64,000 nucleotides of DNA. Origin: Neomoorella carbonis (GTDB lineage: Bacteria; Bacillota; DSM-521; Neomoorellales; Neomoorellaceae). A model generated the notes under the pieces. That model made no database searches. It was not told the origin of the DNA and saw only the letters and a list, made by a program, of their open reading frames with translations. Location: positions 2,709,271-2,773,270 of the forward strand of contig NZ_CP136420.1 in NCBI RefSeq assembly GCF_045278715.1. The letters are read 5' to 3'. The stretch's first letter is position 1, and each line of letters begins with the position of its first letter. Both the position numbers and the translations under genes were made by a program. This document shows positions 45,597 to 54,423 of this stretch, in pieces.

Positions 45597-47015
45597 TCAG
45601 GTTTCCCCGGTGGGGTCGTTAATCCCATCGAGGGCCTCTACCAGGGCGCGAGCCAGTTCTTCACTTTCGCCGGGCAGGAGGGTGCGGACGTCGAGGATTA
45701 AGGTCTCTTCCTGAACCCGCACCAGTACCGGGGGATCAGTTCGTCGCAGGCGCCTGGCCAGTTCTTCTACCGTAACCTGTGCCGGCGCAACGGTTACGCC
45801 CCAGGACGGCAGTTCGGTTAACGGCAGGGAACCGCCTCCGGCCTGGGAGGTAATTGCTTTTATACCTACCTGCGCCCGGGAACCCAGCGCTCCCGCCAGC
45901 AAGGCCTGTAGCTGTTCCGCCCGGCGCCGCAGGTCCTCCGGCCTGGCTACCAGGGCGGCCAGGACGGGGATCTCCCGGACGGCCCGGTCCGGGTGGCGAT
46001 AAGCCCGCAGGGTTGCCTCCAGGGCGGCCAGGGTCATTTTATCAACCCGCAGGGCGCGGGTTAAAGGATGGCGGGCAATAGCGGCCACCAGTTCCCGGCG
46101 GCCCAGGATAATCCCCGCTTGGGGCCCTCCCAGCAGTTTGTCCCCGCTGAAGGTTAAAAGATCCACCCCTTGTTTAATTTCAGCCTGGACAGTCGGTTCG
46201 CCGCTAATGCCGTAGCTCTCCAGGTCCACAAGAACACCGCTGCCCAGGTCTTCCATGACGGGTACCTGCCGGCGCCGGCCCAGGTCAACCAGTTCGGCCG
46301 TAGTCACCTCATGGGTAAAACCCTGGATGCGATAATTGCTGGGGTGAACCTTGAGAAGCAGAGCTGTATCCGGTCCCATGGCCGCCTCGTAGTCCCGCAG
46401 GTAGGTCTTATTGGTAGTACCCACTTCCACCAGTCTGGTGCCGCTCTGGGCCATAACCTCCGGTACCCGGAAGGAGCCGCCGATTTCCACCAGCTGGCCC
46501 CGGGAAATAATGGTTTCCCTGCCGGCGGCCAGAGCAGCCAGGCTTAAAAAAACAGCAGCTGCGTTGTTGTTAACCACCAGAGCTGCTTCGGCACCGGTCA
46601 GCTCCTGGAGCAAAGCGGACACATGATCATAGCGGTTACCTCGCTGTCCCCTATCCAGGTTAAATTCCAGGTTGGTATAGCGCCGGGCCGCCATCAGGGC
46701 TGCTTCCGCTGCCGCCTGGCTTAAAACAGCCCGCCCCAGATTGGTATGTAAAACAACCCCGGTGGCATTAATGACCGCTCGCAGGCTGCTGCGTCTGCTG
46801 GCTTTGTACCTGTTCTTTATTTCCCGCGCCAGTTCTTCCGGACCAGGCGGCTCGATTCCTGCAGCCAGTATTTTCTCCCGCCAGCCAGCCAGGACCTGGC
46901 GTGTACAGGCAACCACCAGGTTATGGTCCGCTTGGGATAATTCCCGGAGCAGTGGGTGCCGCAGGAGCTGGTCTACCGCCGGTAACTGCCGTAAAAGGTT
47001 TTGGGGCTGCTCCAT
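45597..47015 (-). CDS. selA: L-seryl-tRNA(Sec) selenium transferase SelA
   Basis: The 472-residue PLP enzyme converts Ser-tRNA-Sec to Sec-tRNA-Sec with selenophosphate. The PLP lysine is in SGDKLLGGPQAGII (about residues 294-307). The N-terminal domain has the tRNA-binding region. The selA-selB pair is a common order. No selD for selenophosphate is seen in this window. Confidence 0.96.
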   Translation of the reverse strand: MEQPQNLLRQLPAVDQLLRHPLLRELSQADHNLVVACTRQVLAGWREKILAAGIEPPGPEELAREIKNRYKASRRSSLRAVINATGVVLHTNLGRAVLSQAAAEAALMAARRYTNLEFNLDRGQRGNRYDHVSALLQELTGAEAALVVNNNAAAVFLSLAALAAGRETIISRGQLVEIGGSFRVPEVMAQSGTRLVEVGTTNKTYLRDYEAAMGPDTALLLKVHPSNYRIQGFTHEVTTAELVDLGRRRQVPVMEDLGSGVLVDLESYGISGEPTVQAEIKQGVDLLTFSGDKLLGGPQAGIILGRRELVAAIARHPLTRALRVDKMTLAALEATLRAYRHPDRAVREIPVLAALVARPEDLRRRAEQLQALLAGALGSRAQVGIKAITSQAGGGSLPLTELPSWGVTVAPAQVTVEELARRLRRTDPPVLVRVQEETLILDVRTLLPGESEELARALVEALDGINDPTGET

Positions 47016-47107
47016 GGTTACCTGCGCAACCCTCCAAAAACAAAGTAAGACAACTGCGGTTTAACAAAAACGAACTAACGTTATTATAACCATAAGCTAA
47101 AAAATGT

Positions 47108-47122
47108 GGAACCTATAGTTCC
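47108..47122. repeat. Short inverted repeat in the selA-hsp20 divergent spacer
   Basis: GGAAC-CTATA-GTTCC lies about 88 bases upstream of hsp20. It may be an operator, but no CIRCE element is present and it could be chance. Confidence 0.35.
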
Positions 47123-47209
47123 GCTTAAAGTTTTCCCAAGCAGGTTATAAACTCTGGCTACTGGTTAGAAAATATAATCCAAAGAAGGTATACAAAAGGA
47201 GGCTTTCCT

Positions 47210-47626
47210 ATGAGTATTGGTCCATGGCGCCCCTGGCGCGAACTGGCCGATTTCCGCGAGGCCATGTTCCGTAACTTCATGCCCGGCCTCTGGGAAATCG
47301 GCCCCCGCTTTGACATCTACCAGAACAAAAGGGAAGTGGTAGCCACAGCAGAATTACCGGGCCTTACTTCCAGGGATGACGTGGAGATCACTGCCACCGA
47401 AGACACCTTGGCCATTCGGGGTGAAATTCGCCGCAGCGAAGAAACAGGGGAACAGGATTACCACCGTGCCGAACGTTTTTACGGTACCTTCGCCCGGACC
47501 GTCAGCCTGCCGGCCAGGGTAGAACCGGAAAAAGCGACGGCGACTTATAAAAACGGTATCCTGGAGATTCGCCTGCCCAAAGCGGAAAACCAGCGGCAGC
47601 GGCGTATCCCCATTAATCTCCACTAG
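47210..47626 (+). CDS. Hsp20/alpha-crystallin small heat shock protein
   Basis: The 138-residue chaperone has an alpha-crystallin domain (RFDIYQNKREVVATAELPG to IRLPK) and the C-terminal anchor IPINLH, an IxI-like end. It holds unfolding proteins. AAAGGAGG precedes the ATG and TATAAT lies 32 bases upstream, though no clear -35 is seen. The stop overlaps that of the convergent GerM-like gene by 4 bases. Confidence 0.92.
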   Translation: MSIGPWRPWRELADFREAMFRNFMPGLWEIGPRFDIYQNKREVVATAELPGLTSRDDVEITATEDTLAIRGEIRRSEETGEQDYHRAERFYGTFARTVSLPARVEPEKATATYKNGILEIRLPKAENQRQRRIPINLH

Positions 47627-48654
47627 TGTTTAATAAAATTCAATTGTTCCGGCCGGGACAGGGGGTTGTCAATAACTGAACCCTCCGGTAAATATTCGCG
47701 TTTCTGCCCTTCAATCAACAGCTGCACCCTGTCAATCTCCGGGAACTGGGTCAAGGTAAAGAGGAGGGAATTTAGGAGGGCTGTTTCGGCCGCACTGCCC
47801 CCACCATAGCCTGTTACTTCGCGACTTAAATTCACAGTGGCCAGCCCCTGCTCAATTTTTAGATCCAGGAGCCTGGTACCGGGCCAGACGGTTCGCACCA
47901 GCCCGCTGTTGGGCGGTGGCCCGGCCAGCAAGGCCAGCATAGCCGCCCGGGGCAGATCGCTTCCCGTGGCTCCGGGCGGCAGCGCCACTGTGACCGGCAC
48001 CAGAAAGCTGGCGCTGGCGTCATTAAAGTAGACCTGGACACCCTGCTGGTTATCTTTTTTTAAGAGGCTGTTAATCGTGGCCGGCCGGGAAAGAGGTGCA
48101 TCAAGCTTTACCCCGCCAACCTCCGCTACAGCCTGCCCCTCAACCAGAACCTGCACATGGCGGGCATTGCCCAGACTGGTCAAAGTTAAAACCAGGGCTT
48201 TAATAGCCCTTTCTGCTTGCCCATTATCCTTCAACTGCAATAATTCTTTTGTTAAATCCACATATACCGTCTGCTGGTCATCTAAAATATATATATCCCG
48301 TAGCTTTACGCCATCGGGCATTACTCCTTTTAAACCGTTCACCTGGGGACCGGCGATGAGTTTTTCCACTGCTACTTTAGCTACTTCGCGAGTGGGGGTA
48401 AAGGTAATCGTCACCGGTACCAGATAAGAACCATCCTGGGTCAAATAATACACTAAAACCTGGTTTAATTCTCTATCATCCAATAATGGCCGCCTTTCTT
48501 TGGCAGTTTTGCCGGGCAAACCCTGGTCAGCGGGTTTGGGGTTGCTGAAACAACCGCTGCTAAGCACAACCAGCACCAGTAACATAAAAGCCAGTGCTGT
48601 GCCTGACCACCCCCAGCGCCAGTTTCCCGGGTGGCCTGCCTTCATATCTTTCAC
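47623..48654 (-). CDS. Lipoprotein with two GerMN domains (GerM-like)
   Basis: The 343-residue protein has an N-terminal membrane segment ending in the lipobox VLSSGC (about residues 30-35). It is followed by two tandem GerMN domains, VLVYYLTQDGSYLVPVTITF and VQVYFNDASASFLVPVTVAL starting each. In Bacillus GerM is needed for sporulation and germination, helping assemble the SpoIIIA-SpoIIQ complex. The repeated domain is typical. The gene overlaps hsp20 by 4 bases at their 3' ends. Confidence 0.88.
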   Translation of the reverse strand: MKDMKAGHPGNWRWGWSGTALAFMLLVLVVLSSGCFSNPKPADQGLPGKTAKERRPLLDDRELNQVLVYYLTQDGSYLVPVTITFTPTREVAKVAVEKLIAGPQVNGLKGVMPDGVKLRDIYILDDQQTVYVDLTKELLQLKDNGQAERAIKALVLTLTSLGNARHVQVLVEGQAVAEVGGVKLDAPLSRPATINSLLKKDNQQGVQVYFNDASASFLVPVTVALPPGATGSDLPRAAMLALLAGPPPNSGLVRTVWPGTRLLDLKIEQGLATVNLSREVTGYGGGSAAETALLNSLLFTLTQFPEIDRVQLLIEGQKREYLPEGSVIDNPLSRPEQLNFIKH

Positions 48655-48720
48655 TCCCTCCCAGGGGTTTTTAACGACTTTTTCGACAAACGGGGGCTAA
48701 AATCCTGCCTGTCCTGAATT

Positions 48721-49755
48721 TTAAAGACGGCATACCAGGGCAAGGAATAGCATGACCAGGCCCAGGTAGCCGAAAAAGGGGTAAATCCAGCTTACCAGGT
48801 TGATAAAACCACAGGTGGCCACCGGCAAAGCAAGAATAAGTATTAGCACCGCTGCCCGCCAGGGGGGAAGGGCGGGAATTTGACCCAGCCTTGTCGCCAG
48901 CCCGTAAAGATTACTCGCCGCCGTTGTCACTATGGCCAGCCAGAGGGCCAGGGCATATAAGTGAACCAGCCCCGGTTGCAGGCCGGACACCAGATACAAT
49001 AAGGGTAGTTCTGCCTGCAGGCCAGCAGGACTCAAACCCCTCAGGGCCTTCACCAGCAAGTACGCCAGGACTCCCAAAAAAAGCCCGCCCAGGCCCGCCC
49101 CCAGGACCCCCTTGCGGGAGGCCGGCAGGGAGGTAAGTAAAACCGCAATTCCGACCATATTATAAGTAACGTACAGGCAAGCGTTGAGGACCCAGTTACT
49201 GCTGATGAGCCCCCCTGGTGATGCAGGCGGGGTAGCATGGAATGGCCCTGGCCGGAAGAAAACGGCAATTACGGCGGTTACAATTATAATCGCCAGCATC
49301 ACCGGCACCAGGAAGGCATTTATAAGCAAGAGACCGTGGCCCTTGCCCAGGCTGGCCAGGAAAGCCAGGACACCGCAGGCCATGATTCCGGTAAGGGGTG
49401 CGAGGCCAAAATGCTCCTGGACCACGGCGCCGGACCCGGCCAGCATAATAGCCAGGCCGCCGAACAGGAAGGCGCCTGTCGCCAGGTCGGCTGGTTTTTC
49501 CCATTTGCCCAGGAGCACTACCAGGAAGTCATGGTAAGAATTGGTGTGCCATTTTAACGCCAGGCGGCGTACCTGGCTGGTAGCCAGGATTAATAGCGTC
49601 CCCATTAACATTACGGCCGCCGGGGCCTCCGGCCCCAGCATCACGAAAAACTGGACCAGTTCCTGGCCGGAAGCAAAGCCGGCTCCGACCATAGTTCCCA
49701 CAACAGCTATAGCTACAGCCAGTTCGGCCCTAAGGATCAGGACCACCCTCCCCAC
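48721..49755 (-). CDS. YkvI-family multi-pass membrane transporter
   Basis: The 344-residue protein has about ten hydrophobic segments and the helix 1 motif VGTMVGAGFASGQELVQFF, which matches YkvI proteins of the APC/LeuT-like superfamily. Substrate is unknown. It is divergent from yyaC, and the region between has a possible sporulation promoter. In Bacillus relatives some are under sporulation control. Confidence 0.78.
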   Translation of the reverse strand: MGRVVLILRAELAVAIAVVGTMVGAGFASGQELVQFFVMLGPEAPAAVMLMGTLLILATSQVRRLALKWHTNSYHDFLVVLLGKWEKPADLATGAFLFGGLAIMLAGSGAVVQEHFGLAPLTGIMACGVLAFLASLGKGHGLLLINAFLVPVMLAIIIVTAVIAVFFRPGPFHATPPASPGGLISSNWVLNACLYVTYNMVGIAVLLTSLPASRKGVLGAGLGGLFLGVLAYLLVKALRGLSPAGLQAELPLLYLVSGLQPGLVHLYALALWLAIVTTAASNLYGLATRLGQIPALPPWRAAVLILILALPVATCGFINLVSWIYPFFGYLGLVMLFLALVCRL

Positions 49756-49794
49756 AACCTTTGTACATTAATATGCCGGGAGGGACGTCTAATA

Positions 49795-49823
49795 GTATAA
49801 AAAAACACAATCCGGCATATACT
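49795..49823 (+). promoter_or_regulatory. Possible sporulation-sigma promoter for yyaC
   Basis: GTATA (49795-49799), 16 bases, CATATACT (49816-49823) precede yyaC by 30 bases. It resembles sigma-E/G sites but is not a clean match to one class. Confidence 0.35.
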
Positions 49824-49853
49824 CTAGGCACAAGGTTTCTCGGGAGGTAAGGT

Positions 49854-50483
49854 ATGGCACCATTACCTTTTTTCACCTCTAATCAACCAGAGGCAGTTCC
49901 GCCTGCGAAAATCAAATATTACTACCAGGACCCCCTGGCGGTGGAAAAATTAAGCCAGACCCTGGCCAGTCACCTGCAGGAACTTAATCCCGAAGGCAAA
50001 CAACCTCTTGTCGTGGTTTGCATTGGTACTGATCGTTCAACGGGTGACTGCCTGGGCCCTCTGGTGGGCACCAATCTTTTGCACATGCCCAATTTGCCCT
50101 TTGCCGTATACGGGACCCTGGATGAACCGGTTCATGCCAGCAACCTGACGGAAAAACTGGCCTATATTAAGACCAACCATCCCGATCCCATAATCATCGC
50201 CGTTGATGCCTGCCTGGGACAGGCGGAAAATGTCGGTGCCATTACCCTGGCCCCGGGGGCTTTAAAACCCGGCGCCGGGGTAAATAAAAATCTCCCGGCT
50301 GTGGGAGACATTCACTTTACGGGCATCGTCAACGTTGGCGGCTACATGGAATACTTTGTTCTGCAGAATACCCGCTTGTCCATTGTCATGCGCATGGCCC
50401 AGCAAATTGCCAACGCCATTTACCAGGGCGTGTGCCTGGTTTACAAGCATCGCAGCATTGCCGTTGCCCGGGGCCTGCAGTGA
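49854..50483 (+). CDS. yyaC: Spore protease-like protein YyaC
   Basis: The 209-residue protein has the YyaC signature LVVVCIGTDRSTGDCLGPLV (about residues 44-63), resembling HybD/GPR-type peptidases, and a second conserved Asp in IIIAVDACLGQAENVG. It is a sporulation protein of unclear protease activity; related GPR degrades SASPs. GGGAGGTAAGGT precedes the ATG. It ends 1 base before the convergent phosphoribosyltransferase. Confidence 0.86.
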   Translation: MAPLPFFTSNQPEAVPPAKIKYYYQDPLAVEKLSQTLASHLQELNPEGKQPLVVVCIGTDRSTGDCLGPLVGTNLLHMPNLPFAVYGTLDEPVHASNLTEKLAYIKTNHPDPIIIAVDACLGQAENVGAITLAPGALKPGAGVNKNLPAVGDIHFTGIVNVGGYMEYFVLQNTRLSIVMRMAQQIANAIYQGVCLVYKHRSIAVARGLQ

Positions 50484-51125
50484 TTAGAAAGTACGTTTGT
50501 ATTTCTCCAAAATATTCTCTACCTCGTCGTCTGCAACCTGGCTGAAATCTTCATAGAACTGGCCAACGGCGTAAAAGGGTACTGGAGTTGCCAGGCAGAT
50601 TAAATCGTCTACTAAAGGCCGCAGGCGTGCGGCGGTATCCGGCGGGGCCACCGGCACAGCCAGAACCAGCCGGGCGGGATTGGCCTGCTTTACCGACAGC
50701 AGGGCCGCCTCTATAGTCAGGCCGGTAGCGATACCGTCATCGACTACAATAACAACCCTTCCTGTGATTTCCGGTTTACCGGCGTGACCCCGGTAAACCT
50801 CCAGCCGCCGTTTGATTTCCGCCACTTCGCCTTCGATGAGGGCTTTAAGATCGGCCGGTACCAGGTTTAAAGCACGCATAACGGATTGGTTATATAAAAC
50901 TGTACCATCCGGCGCCACAGCGGCTACGGCCAGTTCCGGATTGCCAGGCAAACCCACTTTGCGGGGAATAATCAAATCCAGTTCTCCTGCCAGGGCCGCG
51001 ACGATGGGCGCGGCGACCATCACCCCGCCCCTGGGTACAGCCAGCACCAGGGGTTGCCGGCCCCGGTATGCCTGCAGGGCCGCGGCCAGCCGGCAACCGG
51101 CGTCGTGGCGGTTTTGAAAGAGCAT
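50484..51125 (-). CDS. Phosphoribosyltransferase-fold protein
   Basis: The 213-residue type I PRTase has LVLAVPRGGVMVAAPIV near residues 26-42 and the PRPP loop RVVIVVDDGIATGLTIEAAL (about residues 123-142). This group includes small phosphoribosyltransferase-like proteins whose substrate base is unknown. The neighbouring genes do not suggest a pathway. ATG start. Confidence 0.82.
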   Translation of the reverse strand: MLFQNRHDAGCRLAAALQAYRGRQPLVLAVPRGGVMVAAPIVAALAGELDLIIPRKVGLPGNPELAVAAVAPDGTVLYNQSVMRALNLVPADLKALIEGEVAEIKRRLEVYRGHAGKPEITGRVVIVVDDGIATGLTIEAALLSVKQANPARLVLAVPVAPPDTAARLRPLVDDLICLATPVPFYAVGQFYEDFSQVADDEVENILEKYKRTF

Positions 51126-51605
51126 GTGGTTCTGACCCCCGGAAAAGATAAGTAGTAATAGCTTTTCCCTTATTTACATTTGGCTATGTATTCTCCCGGC
51201 CGAAGGCACATCAATTTCATGGGGGCTGGCCCTCCCTGGCCTGAATACGGTACCGGCAATCAGGCAGTGACCCCATCATCACTTTTCTTCTTCCTACAAC
51301 AGCAGGTTGCGAGCCCTCACCGCGGCTACCACCCGGCCTCTTTCCCCGACCGCCAGGCCACCATCGATACTTGCCTCGCCTGCAAAATTACCGTCCATGC
51401 GGACGGCATCTTCCGCCACCAGTTTCCCGGTTATTTTAGCTCCCTTAACCGATGAACGTATCTACCATTGCCGCAAACAGCGTCATTCTTTCTCCCCGGC
51501 ACTTCCCGTATCCGCTCCTTGGGGCCTGTTCCTCCAATTGCAGCATCTGAGCGGCCTGTCCGGCATGGATCGCGTCAACAACTCTAAAGCCGGCAACCGG
51601 GTCCC
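51126..51605 (-). other. 480-base gap: decayed bactofilin and unassigned remnants
   Basis: The gap contains a frameshifted bactofilin (51294-51486). To its right a minus-strand frame running into it carries about 40 residues ending before the bactofilin ATG (DPVAGFRVVDAIHAGQAA...), with no recognised family. To its left, toward the phosphoribosyltransferase, only a weak inverted repeat GGAAAAG...CTTTTCC is seen. It looks like a locus that has lost genes. Confidence 0.55.
51294..51486 (-). pseudogene. Bactofilin, truncated and frameshifted
   Basis: An ATG behind GGGGAGAAAGA reads MTLFAAMVDTFIG and stops. One frame over, the sequence continues as GAKITGKLVAEDAVRMDGNF then AGEASIDGGLAVGERGRVV, the bactofilin beta-helix core (a TFIG-GxxxxGxL junction is usual). 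It ends at LLL with a stop, lacking the C-terminal half of the repeats. A one-base shift plus truncation indicates a pseudogene, unless the shift is a sequencing error. Full bactofilins sit beside DUF4446 and parAB in related Clostridia. Confidence 0.7.
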
Positions 51606-52124
51606 CTAACTGGCTGCCTTTTCCGGGGTTAGCAGTCCCAGGGCCATGGCCAGGGCCTTCTCTTCCTCCTCGCTCAGTCGGTAAGTAGAGCGCCCGTTGT
51701 GAACGGGTTTAATAAAGACACGGGTCTCGTCCCGGGCATAAAGGCTGGTGAGGATAAAACCATGGGCTTCCCGGTTAAGGAGGGCCAGGGCAAAACTCAA
51801 ATCACTACCCGTATCCGGAAAGGCATTAAAGCGGATCAAACCTATGCGGCTAAAACTTTTCTCCAAGCCCACCTGGAGGTCGGCTACCTTTTCCTGCATC
51901 TGGTCAAGGGCCTTCTTTATCTGCCCCAGGTCGTGGAAGCGCTCCAGAACGGCGGTCAGGTCATTGCCCGCGCCAGTTTCAACTAAACGTTTTATGCGTC
52001 CCTCCAGGCGTTTTACCTCAGCATGGTTATACCAGAGAAAAAGGAGGATAAGCAGCTGCAGAACGGCCAGCCCCAGAAGGATAGGGATATTATAGGATGC
52101 CAGTAAAGAATTCAGTACCGCCAA
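51606..52124 (-). CDS. DUF4446 family protein
   Basis: The 172-residue protein has one N-terminal membrane helix (about residues 13-32), a coiled-coil part (HAEVKRLEGRIKRLV to QMQEKVADLQVGLEKS), and the DUF4446 core SFSRIGLIRFNAFPDTGSDL followed by SFALALLNREAHGFILTSLY. Function is unknown. It usually occurs near parAB and bactofilin genes in Clostridia. It is divergent from larE. Confidence 0.87.
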   Translation of the reverse strand: MAVLNSLLASYNIPILLGLAVLQLLILLFLWYNHAEVKRLEGRIKRLVETGAGNDLTAVLERFHDLGQIKKALDQMQEKVADLQVGLEKSFSRIGLIRFNAFPDTGSDLSFALALLNREAHGFILTSLYARDETRVFIKPVHNGRSTYRLSEEEEKALAMALGLLTPEKAAS

Positions 52125-52325
52125 GGTAAAATCCTCCCTACTAAATTACGGCAAATGATTTATTTCCACATGAAACGCCATTTTCCTGCGCGTATTTCAT
52201 GCGATGGTCTAAATTTAGTAAGCCGGCAAATTTTTTCAGCACTGAAGAAGATTAAACCCAGCAGGATTTATCCCGGCCCATGGAGAAAGTTTTCATCCTA
52301 AAAAATTTAAAGCGTGGTGGTGTTA

Positions 52326-53168
52326 ATGTTATCTGATACTTTAGCTGCCAAACTGGAACTCCTGCAAAAAAATTTAACGGACATGGAAGCCATCCTGGTG
52401 GCTTATTCCGGCGGCGTCGACAGCAGCCTTTTACTCAAGGTAGCCAGTATGACGCCGGCCAAGGTCCTGGCAGTTACGGCCGCTTCACCCACTTATCCCC
52501 AGGTGGAAATAGAAGCCGCTACCCGGCTGGCGCAGGAACTTGGGGTACAGTATCTGGTAATAAATACCGACGAAATGGAGAATCCGGCCTTTACTGCTAA
52601 CCCGCCGGAACGCTGTTATCATTGCAAAAAGGAACTTTTTGCTAAACTGCAGGAACTGGCCCGGGAATACGGCCTGAAAGTAATCGTTGATGGCGCCAAT
52701 GCCGATGATAGCGGCGATTTCCGCCCCGGCAGCCGGGCGGCCAGGGAGTTCGGCGTCCGCAGCCCCCTGCAGGAAGCAGGACTGACCAAAGAGGAGATCC
52801 GCCAGCTGGCCAGGCATTTAAACCTGCCCAACTGGGATAAGCCTTCAATGGCCTGCCTTTCCTCCCGCATCCCCTACGGCCAGGCCATTACGCCGGAAAA
52901 GCTGGAACAGGTAGCTGCTGCCGAAGCTTTCTTACGCCAGCTGGGTCTAAGGGAAATCCGGGTACGCCACCACGGTGCCATTGCCCGCCTGGAGGTGAAC
53001 CCATCCGCCTTTGCCCTCCTTATTGATGCAAAAGTCCGGGAAAAGTTGGTCAACCGTTTCCACGAACTTGGGTTTACCTATATCACCCTGGATTTGGAAG
53101 GCTTCCGCAGCGGCAGCATGAATGCCGTCCTTAGCCCGGAGGAACGGGCAGTAAAGCACAATCCTTAG
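52326..53168 (+). CDS. larE: LarE-type ATP-dependent sulfur transferase
   Basis: The 280-residue protein has an ATP-PPi loop ILVAYSGGVDSSLLLKVA (residues 22-39) and a Cys-rich site PERCYHCKKELF. LarE makes the sulfurated nicotinate ring of the nickel-pincer cofactor of lactate racemase. The ATG at 52326 is taken, after GTGGTG. It is followed by larC in an operon (15-base gap). No larA or larB is in the window. Confidence 0.9.
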   Translation: MLSDTLAAKLELLQKNLTDMEAILVAYSGGVDSSLLLKVASMTPAKVLAVTAASPTYPQVEIEAATRLAQELGVQYLVINTDEMENPAFTANPPERCYHCKKELFAKLQELAREYGLKVIVDGANADDSGDFRPGSRAAREFGVRSPLQEAGLTKEEIRQLARHLNLPNWDKPSMACLSSRIPYGQAITPEKLEQVAAAEAFLRQLGLREIRVRHHGAIARLEVNPSAFALLIDAKVREKLVNRFHELGFTYITLDLEGFRSGSMNAVLSPEERAVKHNP

Positions 53169-53183
53169 AGCAGGGGGAGAAAG

Positions 53184-54374
53184 ATGAAAGTTGCCTACTT
53201 TGACTGCTTTTCCGGTATCAGCGGCGATATGTGCCTGGGGGCCCTGCTGGCCAACGGCCTTCCCAGGGATGAACTGGTAGGGCGGTTAAAAGAACTTGCC
53301 CTGGACGGGTGGGAATTAAAGGTCAGTGAGACCAGCCAGCAAGGTATTGCGGCCATAGATGTAGCTGTGCAGGTGACCGGTCGCCACCCTCACCGCCACC
53401 TGAAAGATATCCTGGAGCTAATCGACAACAGCCCGCTGCCCCTGCCGGTGCGGGAAAAAGCATCAGCCGTTTTCCATAACCTGGCCCGGGCTGAGGGCCA
53501 GGTTCACGGCATCAGTCCGGAAAAAGTACACTTCCATGAAGTTGGAGCCGTCGATGCTATTATCGATATTGTGGGCACCGTCCTGGGTCTGCACCTCCTG
53601 GGTATTGAGCGGGTTATATCCTCGCCCCTGCCCCTGGGCTCCGGATGGGTCGAATGCCATCACGGCAAGCTGCCGGTACCGGCTCCAGCTACCCTTTACC
53701 TGCTCCGTGGTTATCCTGTTTACGGCACGGAAGATAAAGCCGAGCTGGTAACTCCCACCGGCGCGGCCCTTATCACCACCCTGGCCGATAGTTTCGGCCC
53801 TTTCCCGGCCATGAATTTGACCAGCGTAGGCTTCGGCGCCGGGAAAACAGCTTTAGCGCATCCCAATCTCCTGCGCCTGGCCCTGGGAGAAATCACCGCA
53901 ACTCAGCTGGAGGGAGACGAGAGCAGCCTGGTTATCGAGACGACCATTGATGACATGAACCCCGAGTTTTTCCCCGCCCTGCAGGAACAGGTCCTGGCTG
54001 CCGGAGCAGTTGATGCCTACTTTACACCGGTACAGATGAAAAAGGGCCGGCCCGGCGTCCTCTTTACGGCCCTCTGCCCGGAAAACCGCCTTGCGGCCGT
54101 AGCGGCGGCCATCTTCCGCCATTCCAGCACCCTAGGCCTGCGCTTCCGCCGCGACCAGCGCCTGGTCTGCCAGCGGCAGCAAACAGAGGTGCTAACGCCT
54201 TACGGCCCGGTAATTGTCAAGTGGGGTCGCTACAAAGATCCTGAAGGCCGGGAAATCACTAACGTGGCCCCGGAATATGAATCCTGCCGCCGGGCCGCCA
54301 TGGCCGCCGGCGTGCCTGTGAAGGAAGTCTACGCCGCCGCCCTGGCTGCCGCCCGGGCCGTAAAGGTTTGGTGA
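53184..54374 (+). CDS. larC: LarC nickel insertion (cyclometallase) protein
   Basis: The 396-residue protein has the LarC N-terminus AYFDCFSGISGDMCLGALL, HFHEVGAVDAIIDIVG and the middle VECHHGKLPVPAPATL. It is one continuous frame; in some lactobacilli larC is split by a programmed frameshift, and none is needed here. LarC inserts nickel with CTP. AGGGGGAGAAAG precedes the ATG. Confidence 0.92.
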   Translation: MKVAYFDCFSGISGDMCLGALLANGLPRDELVGRLKELALDGWELKVSETSQQGIAAIDVAVQVTGRHPHRHLKDILELIDNSPLPLPVREKASAVFHNLARAEGQVHGISPEKVHFHEVGAVDAIIDIVGTVLGLHLLGIERVISSPLPLGSGWVECHHGKLPVPAPATLYLLRGYPVYGTEDKAELVTPTGAALITTLADSFGPFPAMNLTSVGFGAGKTALAHPNLLRLALGEITATQLEGDESSLVIETTIDDMNPEFFPALQEQVLAAGAVDAYFTPVQMKKGRPGVLFTALCPENRLAAVAAAIFRHSSTLGLRFRRDQRLVCQRQQTEVLTPYGPVIVKWGRYKDPEGREITNVAPEYESCRRAAMAAGVPVKEVYAAALAAARAVKVW

Positions 54375-54378
54375 CCTG

Positions 54379-54423
54379 AAAAAAGCCCCTTGCCTGCAAC
54401 CACAGGTCAAGGGGTTATTTTTT
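54379..54423. terminator. Bidirectional terminator between larC and the DUF554 gene
   Basis: AAAAAAGCCCCTTGCCTG / CAGGTCAAGGGGTTATTTTTT forms a long stem with U-runs on both strands. It serves the two convergent genes. Confidence 0.88.

Noticed and set aside
47090..47209. A CIRCE or HrcA site for hsp20
   Set aside because: No TTAGCACTC-N9-GAGTGCTAA sequence is present; only a short 5-base inverted repeat was seen.
51307..51609. Plus-strand reading frames in the PRTase-DUF4446 gap
   Set aside because: They are antisense to the bactofilin remnant, with no binding site and no recognisable family.
53184..54374. A programmed frameshift in larC
   Set aside because: larC is one continuous frame here, so no shift is needed.
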